This document shows positions 19,377 through 28,111 of a DNA stretch of 64,000 bases, piece after piece. The DNA lies in the NCBI RefSeq assembly GCF_025602895.1, contig NW_026516318.1, positions 1 to 64,000 on the forward strand, in the 5' to 3' direction. Both the position numbers and the translations under genes were made by a program. The notes beneath the pieces are model-generated. The model worked only from the letters and a program-made list of their open reading frames with translations, was not told the DNA's origin and ran no database searches. Positions within the stretch are counted from its first letter, which is position 1. Each line of letters opens with the position of its first letter. The stretch comes from Polychytrium aggregatum (lineage: Eukaryota > Chytridiomycota > Chytridiomycetes > Polychytriales).

Positions 19377-20531
19377 CCGCGTCGGCCCGGCACTCCGTCG
19401 GTGCCATGCACCTCAACTGCGGCCTTCCCAAGATGTCGGTCCGTGTCAAGATGCTGGCCCTGCAGAACTGGGCCCGCTGGGACGACCAAGTCTCTGACGG
19501 CGACAAGATGCTGTCGATGATCCTGCGCAACAAGATCATTGCGCCCTACCACCCCGACCAGTTCCTCGGCCAAGGAGTCCGAGCCGATCCGCACTGGGCC
19601 ATGGTGGTCCGCCGACAAGAGGCCGACCACTCCCTCACGGCCACGGAGATCTACCGAGGCAAGACCCGACACCAGCCGCCGCCGCCCGGACCGCCCCGAC
19701 CCCAGCCCGTCCCGATCAAGACCCTCATCTTCGAGGACCACATGAAGAACGGCTTCGACCGCTCCAAGCAGCTCACCGCCGCCTGCACCCCGTCGACCAA
19801 GATGTCGGGACTCTGGGAGGCTCGCGGGTACCAAGGATCCATGATCATGCTCATGTTCATGGTCCGATGGCGACTCGGTGCTCTCCCAGGCCACTTCAGA
19901 TTTGGCTACCGCAAGTGCAAGAACCTGGCTCGACACGGATCCGGGATCGACTTGACCAGGACCCACGCACAGCAGTGTGTGGATCCGCATCAAGTCCTGG
20001 TCCGCAAGGTCGCAGCCCTCAAGACGGCCCACCCGACTTGGGTGGAAAGTGGTATAGCCGGAGTGGGACCAGTGGACAAGCTGCTGGACCTGCTCAGTTT
20101 CGATCGCACTCCCCCTCGCAGTCGCACCCCTCCCGCACTTGGATCACTTGCTGCTCATGTACCCGCTCCCCGCACTGCCTTCCGAGCATTCGCACTTGGT
20201 GCACACCCAGCACCACCACCCACTCCCACACCCAGTGTAGTCCCACCCTTGCAGTCTCTCCCTGCACCCTCATCACAGCGTAGTATAGTGTCAGCACTTG
20301 TCATTCCTCCACCCCGACCCCCCCTCGATCCTGCTGTTCCCTTGTGGGAACTGCTCGAAAATGTGTTCACCCGCTTGGTCTCAGACCTTGTGGGCAGCTG
20401 AGGCAGCACTAGGCTGCAACAGGAGTAAATAGGCTTGCCTGTGTACTCAACGTGCCGGGGTACCAACCTGTTGGACCTGATGGCTTGTCTTCTTGAATAA
20501 AGTTGACTATAGTAACAAAAAAAAAAAAAAA

Positions 20532-20594
20532 CCTAACCTAACCTAACCTAACCTAACCTAACCTAACCTAACCTAACCTAACCTAACCCTGACA
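20532..20594 (+). repeat. Interstitial telomere-like (CCTAA)11 ending in CCCTGACA
   Basis: Eleven perfect CCTAA units occupy 20532-20586, directly after the copy B poly(A), then CCCTGACA at 20587-20594. The same terminal octamer ends the block at 8668-8700, although the sequences that follow differ. Confidence 0.82.
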
Positions 20595-20930
20595 ACACCG
20601 TCCTTCGCCTAGTAAACCAGTCGTTACCCGCTCACTCCAGTCCGTCCGCTCTCGTCCAGTCCCCAGTCCTGTTACAGAGATCCCGGAGAGGAGCTCCCAT
20701 GGCCAGAGAGAAAGGGTCCCCGAGCGGGACCTGGAGACATGCGAGTCCCTGTGGGACCTCTTGGAGGAAGTGTTCACCCGCATGGCTCGCCGTGTGGGCT
20801 GGAGAGTCGGCGAGAGCCGCAACAGGGGCGTGTGAGCCTGCTTGTACGCCCACTGCCGGGTACCGCATGGTACTGATGGCTTGTTGAATATTCCTGAATA
20901 TACAACTATTGTAAACAAAAAAAAAAAAAA
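20595..20930 (+). mobile_element. Short family-2 derivative: 82-bp leader joined to the 240-bp 3' end
   Basis: 20677-20916 matches the family-2 3' end at 27008-27247, followed by a 14-A tail (20917-20930). Upstream, 20595-20676 has no match elsewhere in the window and could be the family-2 5' leader, giving a 5'-leader-plus-3'-end element with the coding region deleted. The tail joins directly to the truncated ORF1 of the next family-2 copy. Confidence 0.8.
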
Positions 20931-20951
20931 CAGACCATTGATGTTGGAGGC

Positions 20952-22880
20952 ATGAATAGCCTGCTTTGGAGCACGGTTACAAGCAAGCTCCAGGGCACAG
21001 TCGAGTGCAGAAAGTGCAAGAAGACCTCGAACACCCCATGGAAGACTGTCAAGCATGGCAAAGACGAAGTCCACCTGAGATGCCCACGAAAGGAGGGCAC
21101 GACTCCGTGCCAAGGACAAATGACGGCCTTTCAGTTCTGGGCGCACATGCGCCACGCGACCAGGGAGTTCAGACAATCATTCGTGAAGTCCTACACTGAC
21201 CGGTTCAAAGACCGGTTTCACACCAAGTGTGGTTTTGAAGTGGATGGCTATGACAGAGAGACCGAAAGTCCAATGGCGTCCCAAGCAGTTGAATCCACCA
21301 TGGAGATTGTCAAGGCCACGCCAACCACACCCAGAACCACTTCCCAGGCAGTGGGAACCGCTACCGGAATCATACGAGCGACCCGCCACAACAGAGACGT
21401 CGACCAGGGGACTGAGCCAACAAGCACCAGACCCCAAGTCGATGAGAGGGGCCCCATGGCAAAGGAGCATCCAGCCGTCCCACAGGTAGTGGCAAGCACT
21501 AAAGCTGCTGTTGCTAGAAAGAGCACTGAGGTCAGCCTGGCCGAGGCACTCGAAGCAGCCAAGACGAGCGCCGACCTGATTCAGCAACTCATCTTCGAGA
21601 CGCTGATTGAGGATTGGATGGATGCAAGAACCAAAGCACTCATCCACAAGATTGCCAAAGCAAACGAAGCCGTGCGCAAGGCCCGAGACCAAGCCCAGAT
21701 GATCTCAAAGCAGATGGATGCAACCCAGGCCCGAGGCACCAAGCACCAAGCCCAAATTGGGCAGACCCATCCGAACCAGGCCCACATTGCGCAGGACCAA
21801 GGCAAGCCAGTCACGTACAAGGCCGCCTTGATGAAGAACATCGCTACCACAGAGCGAATCATCGGTCGTATGGACGAGACCCAGCAAATCCAAGAATGGA
21901 AGAGGGTCCTCACGACAGGTAGAATGCCTGGCACGTCCAAGACAATCCAGCCAAGAACCACCAACAACCCTGTGGTGGTCCCAGGAAACATCCCCAACGA
22001 CGAGCTCAAGAACGAAAAGTTCAAGGAGACCGTGACCAACATGGAGTGGATGTACATTGAGGGGATACGATGTGGTGATCTGGGTCGCATCCGCCGCAAC
22101 CTGAAAATGTGCGGACTCGACACAAGGGAGTTTGCTGAACTCAACTTCCCCGAGGCTTCGGTGATGGAGGTCCTCCTTCAAGACAAAACAAAGAAAAACC
22201 GGATTGCAGCCGAGTTTGAGGCGTTATCCTCAGAACACGGCAAGGTCAGGGTCATTCAAGCCTATGATGTGATCAACGGTTTCAAGCACCACGGACTCAG
22301 TCTCCCAAAGACCGAGGTAATCAAGACCTTCATCGTCAAGTCGGTCCGACAAGCGGCAAAGGCAAAGTCGACCCCTGTGCGTCGATGCATTCAAATGAGG
22401 GTGCCCGAACAATACCGGCAAGAGTACGACGAACTTCTCGTCAGAGCCATGTCGGGCAAGGAAATCAAGAAAGATGATGTCAAGGCGGTGCCCCAGGCCA
22501 TGCCCCGGACAGTGTCCCAGGCAGTGTCTCAGACTCCTACAGAAGGGAGGCCCCCAAACCTGACCGCAGAACGACGAGGCGGTAACAGCTCGAACTTGCT
22601 CAGTGAACCAGTTGAAAGTGGCAGTCGGACCCTTGCCAATGGACGAGCTGGCCGGAAAGCAAGTGCAGCCGTCCAGGCACCGAGTGGCGCAGCACCGCGC
22701 ATGGCCATGACCGGACGACACGCGTCATCCGGGCCAACCATGACGACTGATCGGGTCATGAGTACACAACAGACCGAGAGCCAAAGACCCAACCTCGAGC
22801 ACGAGGTGATGGATATGGACTCGTCGAGCGATGGGGAGGGGCAGACGCCCAGCAGAAATGCACTCCCCATCCGATTATGA
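20952..22880 (+). CDS. Family-2 ORF1 protein (N-terminally truncated)
   Basis: The frame is open from the truncation point at 20931; the first Met is at 20952, which aligns well inside the family-1 protein (the NNQLWMAV region), so this is not the native start. It retains the Cys cluster CRKCKKTS...LRCP...TPCQGQM, the AFQFWAHM block, a Gln/Thr-rich linker, and the conserved EGIRCGDLGRIRRNLK and VRRCIQMRVPEQYR segments. It ends in an acidic tail (MDMDSSSDGEG). The stop overlaps the ORF2 start as ATGA, as in family 1. It lacks the roughly 200-residue N-terminus. Confidence 0.85.
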   Translation: MNSLLWSTVTSKLQGTVECRKCKKTSNTPWKTVKHGKDEVHLRCPRKEGTTPCQGQMTAFQFWAHMRHATREFRQSFVKSYTDRFKDRFHTKCGFEVDGYDRETESPMASQAVESTMEIVKATPTTPRTTSQAVGTATGIIRATRHNRDVDQGTEPTSTRPQVDERGPMAKEHPAVPQVVASTKAAVARKSTEVSLAEALEAAKTSADLIQQLIFETLIEDWMDARTKALIHKIAKANEAVRKARDQAQMISKQMDATQARGTKHQAQIGQTHPNQAHIAQDQGKPVTYKAALMKNIATTERIIGRMDETQQIQEWKRVLTTGRMPGTSKTIQPRTTNNPVVVPGNIPNDELKNEKFKETVTNMEWMYIEGIRCGDLGRIRRNLKMCGLDTREFAELNFPEASVMEVLLQDKTKKNRIAAEFEALSSEHGKVRVIQAYDVINGFKHHGLSLPKTEVIKTFIVKSVRQAAKAKSTPVRRCIQMRVPEQYRQEYDELLVRAMSGKEIKKDDVKAVPQAMPRTVSQAVSQTPTEGRPPNLTAERRGGNSSNLLSEPVESGSRTLANGRAGRKASAAVQAPSGAAPRMAMTGRHASSGPTMTTDRVMSTQQTESQRPNLEHEVMDMDSSSDGEGQTPSRNALPIRL

Positions 22881-25800
22881 ATCCAGCCCAGACAACAGGA
22901 GACGGCAGAGTTCAGACATCTCTGACCGTTGCATCCTTCAATGTCTGTGGCTTGGCCAACAACCATACTGCTGTGAAGGACCTCATAACGAACATGAAGA
23001 TTGATTTTATCGGTCTTCAAGAAACTTTACTCAAAACAAAAGATCGAAATCCCCTCAGAGACTACACCATCACTAACCCAGGAACGCAGGGAGAAGCTGG
23101 GAGAGGAATGGCGTTCCTCTATAACCCAGCGACAGTCGACCCACGAGACATATCCAACGTGGAGGTCCGCAACGACGGAGCCACCATGTGGTTCAAGTAC
23201 AAGGACAACATCCACATAGGGAACTTTTACTTAAGCCCCAGCATGAAGATCGAAGCATTCAGGGCCGCCATCAAGTCCATACAGCAGAAGGCGTCGGACC
23301 CCGACACCCAGGTGATCGTTGTCGGGGACTTCAACACCAGACTGGCTGCACTCCAGGGGAGACCGTCGGCCCCCAGGAACAAGGAGAAAGCACTCCTGGA
23401 CACCCTGAGCCGAGCCCGGATGCGAGTCGTTGCCCCAGAAATCATCCCGACCCACACCCGGGAACGAGGCGAGAGTGCTTCAACCATCGATTACATCTTC
23501 GTTTCAAAGACCTTGGCCAGCAGCGACCCTCGGCTCCAAGTCGACGCTGCTGGAGCCTACCGAGGAAGGTCCGACCACAAGGCCATCTGGGCGACCCTGA
23601 GGATAGAGGTCACACACTATCCCAGGGTCGACCAATGGCGGTGGAAGATTGGCAGGCTCAAGGACCGCGAGGTCAAGGCCCAATACGTCCAGCTGTTTAA
23701 TGACCGCCAAGTGGAGGGAACATTGACAATCACGACGGCCCTCAAACCAATCCTGGGAGAGCCTCAACATCAGATCTCGGAGCGCGGAGCACAGTTCGCC
23801 ATGAACAAAGCCTGGGAAGCACTCACCACCATGGTGAACAACATTGCGGAACGAACCGTGGGAAAGTCGGAGATTCGACGCGTCACCCATGACATGTTAC
23901 ACAAGCCAGAGATCCGCCGATTGGCCAACATCCGACGCCAGCTGTGCCGACGACTGAAGAGGAAGGACATTGGAGACGAAGAAGCCAATGAGTGTAGAAG
24001 AGAGCTCAGTATGGCTCGGGCAAAAGAAGTGGCAGCACTCCGAACAGCAAGGAAGTCCCTCCATGACAAATTCCTCAGCAAGCTCCATAGACTCAACAGC
24101 TCAGAGTCAACAAAAGCCCTAGCCGCCGAGCAGAAACGCAGAGAGCTCGCGGATGCGTACCAGTTGGATAGTTCGGACGAGGCACTGGAACGACTAGTGG
24201 CCCACTACGGCTCGGTCTCGGCCCATAGCCGAGATACAGGAGAGCAGTACGACCGGACAACCAGACCGGCAGGGCCAGAGGGAACCCCCCGGCCTCTCAC
24301 TGAGGACCAGTACCTTCCACAATTCGACATCCAGGACATCATCGCGGCCATCCGGGCGTCCCCCAAGATGAAGGCCTGTGGGTCAGACAGAATCAAAAGC
24401 GAGTTGCTGCACCCAGTGGCACCGGTGCTTGCCGAGTGGCTCCAGATCATCATGAAGGCGGCGGTCAAAGCTTCGGTTGTCCCCGTGTCGTGGAACGAAG
24501 TGTTGATCCACCCCGTGTACAAAAACAAAGGATCAATACTTGACCCGGCAATGTACAGGCCAATCGGATTGACACAAGTGCTCCGCAAGATAGCGGAGCG
24601 CATCCTCCTCCCGTACCTCACAAAGGAAATTGGGACGATGGACATTGTCCAGGGAGGATTCCGACCAGGACGAGGCACGCTCGACCAGGTCTACTCCCTG
24701 GACAGCCTGATTCGGATGAAGAGGCTCCAAGGCTTGGAGTACTCCTTGGTGTTCCTGGACATCAAGGCGGCGTACGACACCGTCTGGAGGGAACGCCTGT
24801 GGGAAAAAATCAAAGATAGAGGAGCAAGCTCGACCGCACTCGGGATCCTCAAGGCGCTGTTTGATAGGACAATGGTGAGAGTCGCCAGCAAGGGACGTCG
24901 GTCAGAACCTGTGTGGCTCCAAAAAGGGCTCATACAGGGATCTGTACTGAGTCCCTTGCTGTTCAGCGCTTTCATCGATGACTTACCAGAGCTCCTGAGA
25001 CGGGGCACAACCAGCGCCGACGAAGACCTAGAGCTCTCAACCAGCACGGTGTCGACAATCAAGGTCAACTCGTTATGGTTCGCCGACGATGGAGTACTTG
25101 TCGCAAGTCCAGCTTCGACACAGAAGCTCCTGGATATATGCGAACGACACAGCACCGAAAACAGGTACAAGTTCGCACCAAGCAAATGCGAGATCATCCT
25201 CTCGACCAACTACCCCGCCGCGACAACCAAGGCCACTCTCTACGGAGAAGAGCTGCCGACGGCGAAAGAGTTCAAATACCTTGGAACGATCATCGACGCC
25301 AACGGGTTCCGAGTCGATCGACAAGTCGACCACCTGGTCGAGAAAGCCAACATGGCCGTGAAGAGCATCGTCAAGCTTGGAATCAGGCTCGGAGGAGCGT
25401 CTGCAAGGACCATCGTGAGAACTTACCGAGCCTTCATCAGGCCAAGGCTCGAATACGGCCTGGCACTGGACCTCCTACCCGAGGCACAGCAAGAACGAAT
25501 CGACAAGGTCCAGACAAATGCACTGAGGGCAATGTTCAGAGTCGGCCCTGGGACATCGGCCGGAGCCATGCATCTGAGCTGTGGACTGCCAAAACTGTCC
25601 ATGAGAATCAAGATCCTGACCTTCCAAACCTGGACGAGATGGGAAGACGCGTCCTCCGATCACACCAAGCTCATAGCACTGATCATGAGAAACACAATCA
25701 GACACCCCCACCACCCCAACCAATTCCTTGGCTACCAAGTGATGGAAGACCCGTATTGGGTCAAACTAATGCGCAGACTAGACTCGGACCAAAGCCTAAC

Positions 25801-27166
25801 CGCAACCGAGGCCTTCCTGGGGAAGGAAGGAGCGCAACGGAAACCGACCAGCCCAGTCCCACGATCAACACCAGAACAGATCGAGATCGTCACGGGACTC
25901 ATCATGGTCCCACTATCCACCTCGCAACGACGCAGACGGCTGCTCGGGAACGGGCTCTCCGGGATCACGAGTAGTGAGGAAGGATCCCACAACCGAACAA
26001 ACCGACAGAATACCACCACGATGAATGAGGACGCTGTCACCACACCCATCAAGGAGCTCATGCTCACTGAGCATATGAGAACAGCGTTTCGAGGGAATCA
26101 ACAGCTGACGGCGGCATGCACACCGTCAACCCAGATGTCAGGTCTCTGGATGGCGGAAGGGTACCAAGGATCCAAACCCATCCTCGAGCTCATGGTTCGG
26201 TGGAGACTCGGAGCCTTCCCGGGCCATCACACAGGCCGGCTTCAAATATGCCGACAATGTTCGACAAACGGAGCCACCGTGGAGTTCAACCGCACCCACG
26301 CACAGCGGTGCATCGACCCAAGAGGGATCCTCCCGAGGAAGGTGCGCCAACTTCAACGATCACACCCAGCATGGGTGGAGCCTCAGACCATCGGAGTGGG
26401 ACCAGTCGACAAGCTGCTGGACCTGATCACCTTTGAGCAACAGAAGGCAAGACAGAAGAACCACGAGGACACTGACGGTGGAGCGGATTGCAGGCCACCA
26501 CCAATCGTGTCCGACACCACGTCGGATGGGGAGACCAGCATTGACGAAGCAGTCTCGGATGACGACGGGGAGTCGCTCTGGTACCCACATCGAGAGGTGC
26601 TGGCACGACTGGAGCGACTCCGGCTGACCGACGACGACTCAACAGACCTGAGCTCCGAAATGAGCTCGGTGCCAGACTGGGAATTGAATCTGGAGAGAGA
26701 TCTGGACTTTTCCTTCCTCACCAACATCGACGACGACCTGCCCAGCCACGGATGGGATTGGCAGAGCGACCAGAGTGTCGACTTGCTCTCGAACACAACA
26801 CCAAGCATCGATCTGATCGACGATGCCGATCTGAGCCCGGACCTGGTCTCGGACGACGACCTCGGACTCGGAGACACACCGTTCCCAACGACCAGCAGGA
26901 GAGGCAGCCCTCCCCCCACACGGAGCAATGACAGAGTGACTGGAGTGCTGAGAGGCATGAGGCCACGACAGCGAACCCAACGAACAAAGCCGTGGATGGG
27001 CTTTGAGGAGATCCCGGAGAGGAGCTCCCATGGCCAGAGAGAAAGGGTCCCCGAGCGGGACCTGGAGACATGCGAGTCCCTGTGGGACCTCTTGGAGGAA
27101 GTGTTCACCCGCATGGCTCGCCGTGTGGGCTGGAGAGTCGGCGAGAGCCGCAACAGGGGCGTGTGA
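22877..27166 (+). CDS. Family-2 ORF2 protein: APE endonuclease-reverse transcriptase (1429 aa)
   Basis: This is the intact enzyme frame of the family-2 LINE. The endonuclease spans residues 1-240 (FNVCGLANN, GLQETLL, VVGDFNTRL, SDHKAIWA). The RT holds YRPIGLTQVLRKIAERI, QGGFRPGRGTLDQVYS, FLDIKAAYDTVWRERL, GLIQGSVLSPLLFSAF and FADDGVLV. After the thumb comes the YLGTIID block, then a Cys/His domain (ICRQC...THAQRC). A long acidic extension (about residues 1150-1380) is absent from family 1. The protein ends in LWDLLEEVFTRMARRVGWR, matching the family-1 C-terminal motif. No stop or frameshift interrupts it. Expression is doubtful because the 5' end is missing. Confidence 0.92.
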   Translation: MNPAQTTGDGRVQTSLTVASFNVCGLANNHTAVKDLITNMKIDFIGLQETLLKTKDRNPLRDYTITNPGTQGEAGRGMAFLYNPATVDPRDISNVEVRNDGATMWFKYKDNIHIGNFYLSPSMKIEAFRAAIKSIQQKASDPDTQVIVVGDFNTRLAALQGRPSAPRNKEKALLDTLSRARMRVVAPEIIPTHTRERGESASTIDYIFVSKTLASSDPRLQVDAAGAYRGRSDHKAIWATLRIEVTHYPRVDQWRWKIGRLKDREVKAQYVQLFNDRQVEGTLTITTALKPILGEPQHQISERGAQFAMNKAWEALTTMVNNIAERTVGKSEIRRVTHDMLHKPEIRRLANIRRQLCRRLKRKDIGDEEANECRRELSMARAKEVAALRTARKSLHDKFLSKLHRLNSSESTKALAAEQKRRELADAYQLDSSDEALERLVAHYGSVSAHSRDTGEQYDRTTRPAGPEGTPRPLTEDQYLPQFDIQDIIAAIRASPKMKACGSDRIKSELLHPVAPVLAEWLQIIMKAAVKASVVPVSWNEVLIHPVYKNKGSILDPAMYRPIGLTQVLRKIAERILLPYLTKEIGTMDIVQGGFRPGRGTLDQVYSLDSLIRMKRLQGLEYSLVFLDIKAAYDTVWRERLWEKIKDRGASSTALGILKALFDRTMVRVASKGRRSEPVWLQKGLIQGSVLSPLLFSAFIDDLPELLRRGTTSADEDLELSTSTVSTIKVNSLWFADDGVLVASPASTQKLLDICERHSTENRYKFAPSKCEIILSTNYPAATTKATLYGEELPTAKEFKYLGTIIDANGFRVDRQVDHLVEKANMAVKSIVKLGIRLGGASARTIVRTYRAFIRPRLEYGLALDLLPEAQQERIDKVQTNALRAMFRVGPGTSAGAMHLSCGLPKLSMRIKILTFQTWTRWEDASSDHTKLIALIMRNTIRHPHHPNQFLGYQVMEDPYWVKLMRRLDSDQSLTATEAFLGKEGAQRKPTSPVPRSTPEQIEIVTGLIMVPLSTSQRRRRLLGNGLSGITSSEEGSHNRTNRQNTTTMNEDAVTTPIKELMLTEHMRTAFRGNQQLTAACTPSTQMSGLWMAEGYQGSKPILELMVRWRLGAFPGHHTGRLQICRQCSTNGATVEFNRTHAQRCIDPRGILPRKVRQLQRSHPAWVEPQTIGVGPVDKLLDLITFEQQKARQKNHEDTDGGADCRPPPIVSDTTSDGETSIDEAVSDDDGESLWYPHREVLARLERLRLTDDDSTDLSSEMSSVPDWELNLERDLDFSFLTNIDDDLPSHGWDWQSDQSVDLLSNTTPSIDLIDDADLSPDLVSDDDLGLGDTPFPTTSRRGSPPPTRSNDRVTGVLRGMRPRQRTQRTKPWMGFEEIPERSSHGQRERVPERDLETCESLWDLLEEVFTRMARRVGWRVGESRNRGV

Positions 27167-27190
27167 GCCTGCTTGTACGCCCACTGCCGG

Positions 27191-27215
27191 GTACCGCATG
27201 GTACTGATGGCTTGT
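27191..27215 (+). promoter_or_regulatory. Family-2 3' UTR hairpin followed by TGATGGCTTGT
   Basis: GTACC (27191-27195), loop GCAT, GGTAC (27200-27204), then TGATGGCTTGT (27205-27215). The same site occurs in the short copy at 20860-20884. The stem sequence differs from family 1, but the position and the following 11-mer are shared. Confidence 0.5.
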
Positions 27216-27570
27216 TGAATATTCCTGAATATACAACTATTGTAAACAAAAAAAAAAAAAAAAGCAAACCACCAGCCTTACTCGTCTCTGAGAGCTTCCA
27301 TTTCTGACCCCTGGTATTGCTGGCTGGCTCTGGCATTAGGTGTTGGCTTTGCCAACCAGGACATTTTACAATCATCATTGCAGCTCTCTATCCCTTGGGG
27401 ACCTGTTTGTGGAGGGACGGCGATGTCAAGTTTTGCCGAACTCATCCATCCAGTGACAGTTTGGAATCTGCAGCTCCGACTTCCATGTCCAGACTTGTGC
27501 TGGCGTATGCCTGTGGCATTACTTCCTCAGGCTCCTACTGTCGTGCGTGGCGTATCCGAGGGATTGGCGT

Positions 27571-28050
27571 CTACGACAGACATTCAGTTGCGATGTCATC
27601 CAACACCGCCACAACATCCAGCCAGATCGCTGGTCTGTTGTTGAGGATTCGTTCGCGTTTGGCTCGCCATTTGCTCAGTTTTTCCTGGTCGATGGTGGCT
27701 GGTCTTGCGGGCACTCGAGCCAGCTTGGGGAGTGCGTCGATTGCAAGGTCGATGTAGGTGATGCCTTCGGGGATCGATGTGGGGTGAACATATTTCTCGA
27801 GTCGGTCCTTGGCTCGGGCACATTCTGCTGCATGTTTTCTGTTGACATACACCTTGGGGCCGTTGGGTACGGGCTTTCTGCACGCTCCGTCAGGTTTGGG
27901 AGGGAAGCCTCCGACCCGCCAGAGAAACATTCTTCGGGCTTGAGCGACTGATATCGCTGGTATCCTTGCGGTCAGTCCCGCAGCGTGCGTGGGAGCGTGG
28001 GATGCATGGAATCCTGGGTCATTATGAGGTTGGGCCCACTGATGAAACAT
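27571..28050 (-). pseudogene. LINE ORF2 C-terminal domain remnant
   Basis: This 159-codon open frame aligns with the post-RT Cys/His domain of the two LINE families nearby: RMFLWRVGGFPP...CRK...RKHAAECARA corresponds to RWRLGALPG...KCKN...RTHAQQC in family 1. No RT or endonuclease is seen upstream, because the Val tRNA gene lies about 60 bp from the ATG. It is most simply a decayed, opposite-strand fragment of a third related LINE. It has stayed open for 480 bp, so a small domesticated protein cannot be excluded. The match is by eye. Confidence 0.5.
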
Positions 28051-28111
28051 TCGATGATCGAAAAGGGGTGCGCCGTTTCATAGAGTGAGCCGGTGTAATC
28101 GGAAGTCACAG

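Larger units (their letters stand above)
11238..20401 (+). pseudogene. Family-1 ORF2 (endonuclease-reverse transcriptase), copy B, split by a chromovirus
   Basis: The reading frame runs 11238-13909 and resumes at about 19399 to a TGA at 20399-20401. Endonuclease motifs are FNVCG, QET, GDFNA (residue about 152) and SDH (about 232). RT motifs are YRPIGLTQVLRK, QGGFRPDRGTLDQ, FLDIKAAYDTVW (about 628) and FADD (about 731). The C-terminal part has a Cys/His domain (KCKN...THAQQC), a Pro-rich low-complexity stretch and the final LWELLENVFTR motif. The insertion lies after the RT core, so a truncated endonuclease-RT could still be made; whether it is active is unknown. Confidence 0.9.
8701..20531 (+). 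mobile_element. Family-1 non-LTR retrotransposon, copy B (complete, with nested chromovirus)
   Basis: This is the only full-length family-1 copy: a 255-bp leader with 20-bp tandem repeats, ORF1 (8956-11241), ORF2 (from 11238), 3' UTR, AATAAA near 20497 and a 15-A tail at 20517-20531. The exact 5' border is uncertain by a few bases because CCCTGACA at 8693-8700 may be element or telomere. A 5.5-kb Ty3 chromovirus splits ORF2. Without it the element would be about 6.3 kb. It is flanked on both sides by CCTAA blocks. Confidence 0.93.
20931..27263 (+). mobile_element. Family-2 non-LTR retrotransposon, 5'-truncated in ORF1
   Basis: This copy is related to family 1 in both ORFs but clearly diverged in sequence and codon use. 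It starts abruptly at 20931 inside ORF1, has a complete ORF2, a roughly 80-bp 3' UTR and a 16-A tail (27248-27263) joined to unique DNA with no telomeric repeat. It is the innermost element of the array and so, in an end-addition model, the oldest insertion here. Confidence 0.93.

Noticed and set aside
1-27263. Ordinary tandem duplication of one LINE locus
   Set aside because: Two families, different truncation points, separate poly(A) tails and CCTAA blocks indicate separate insertions.
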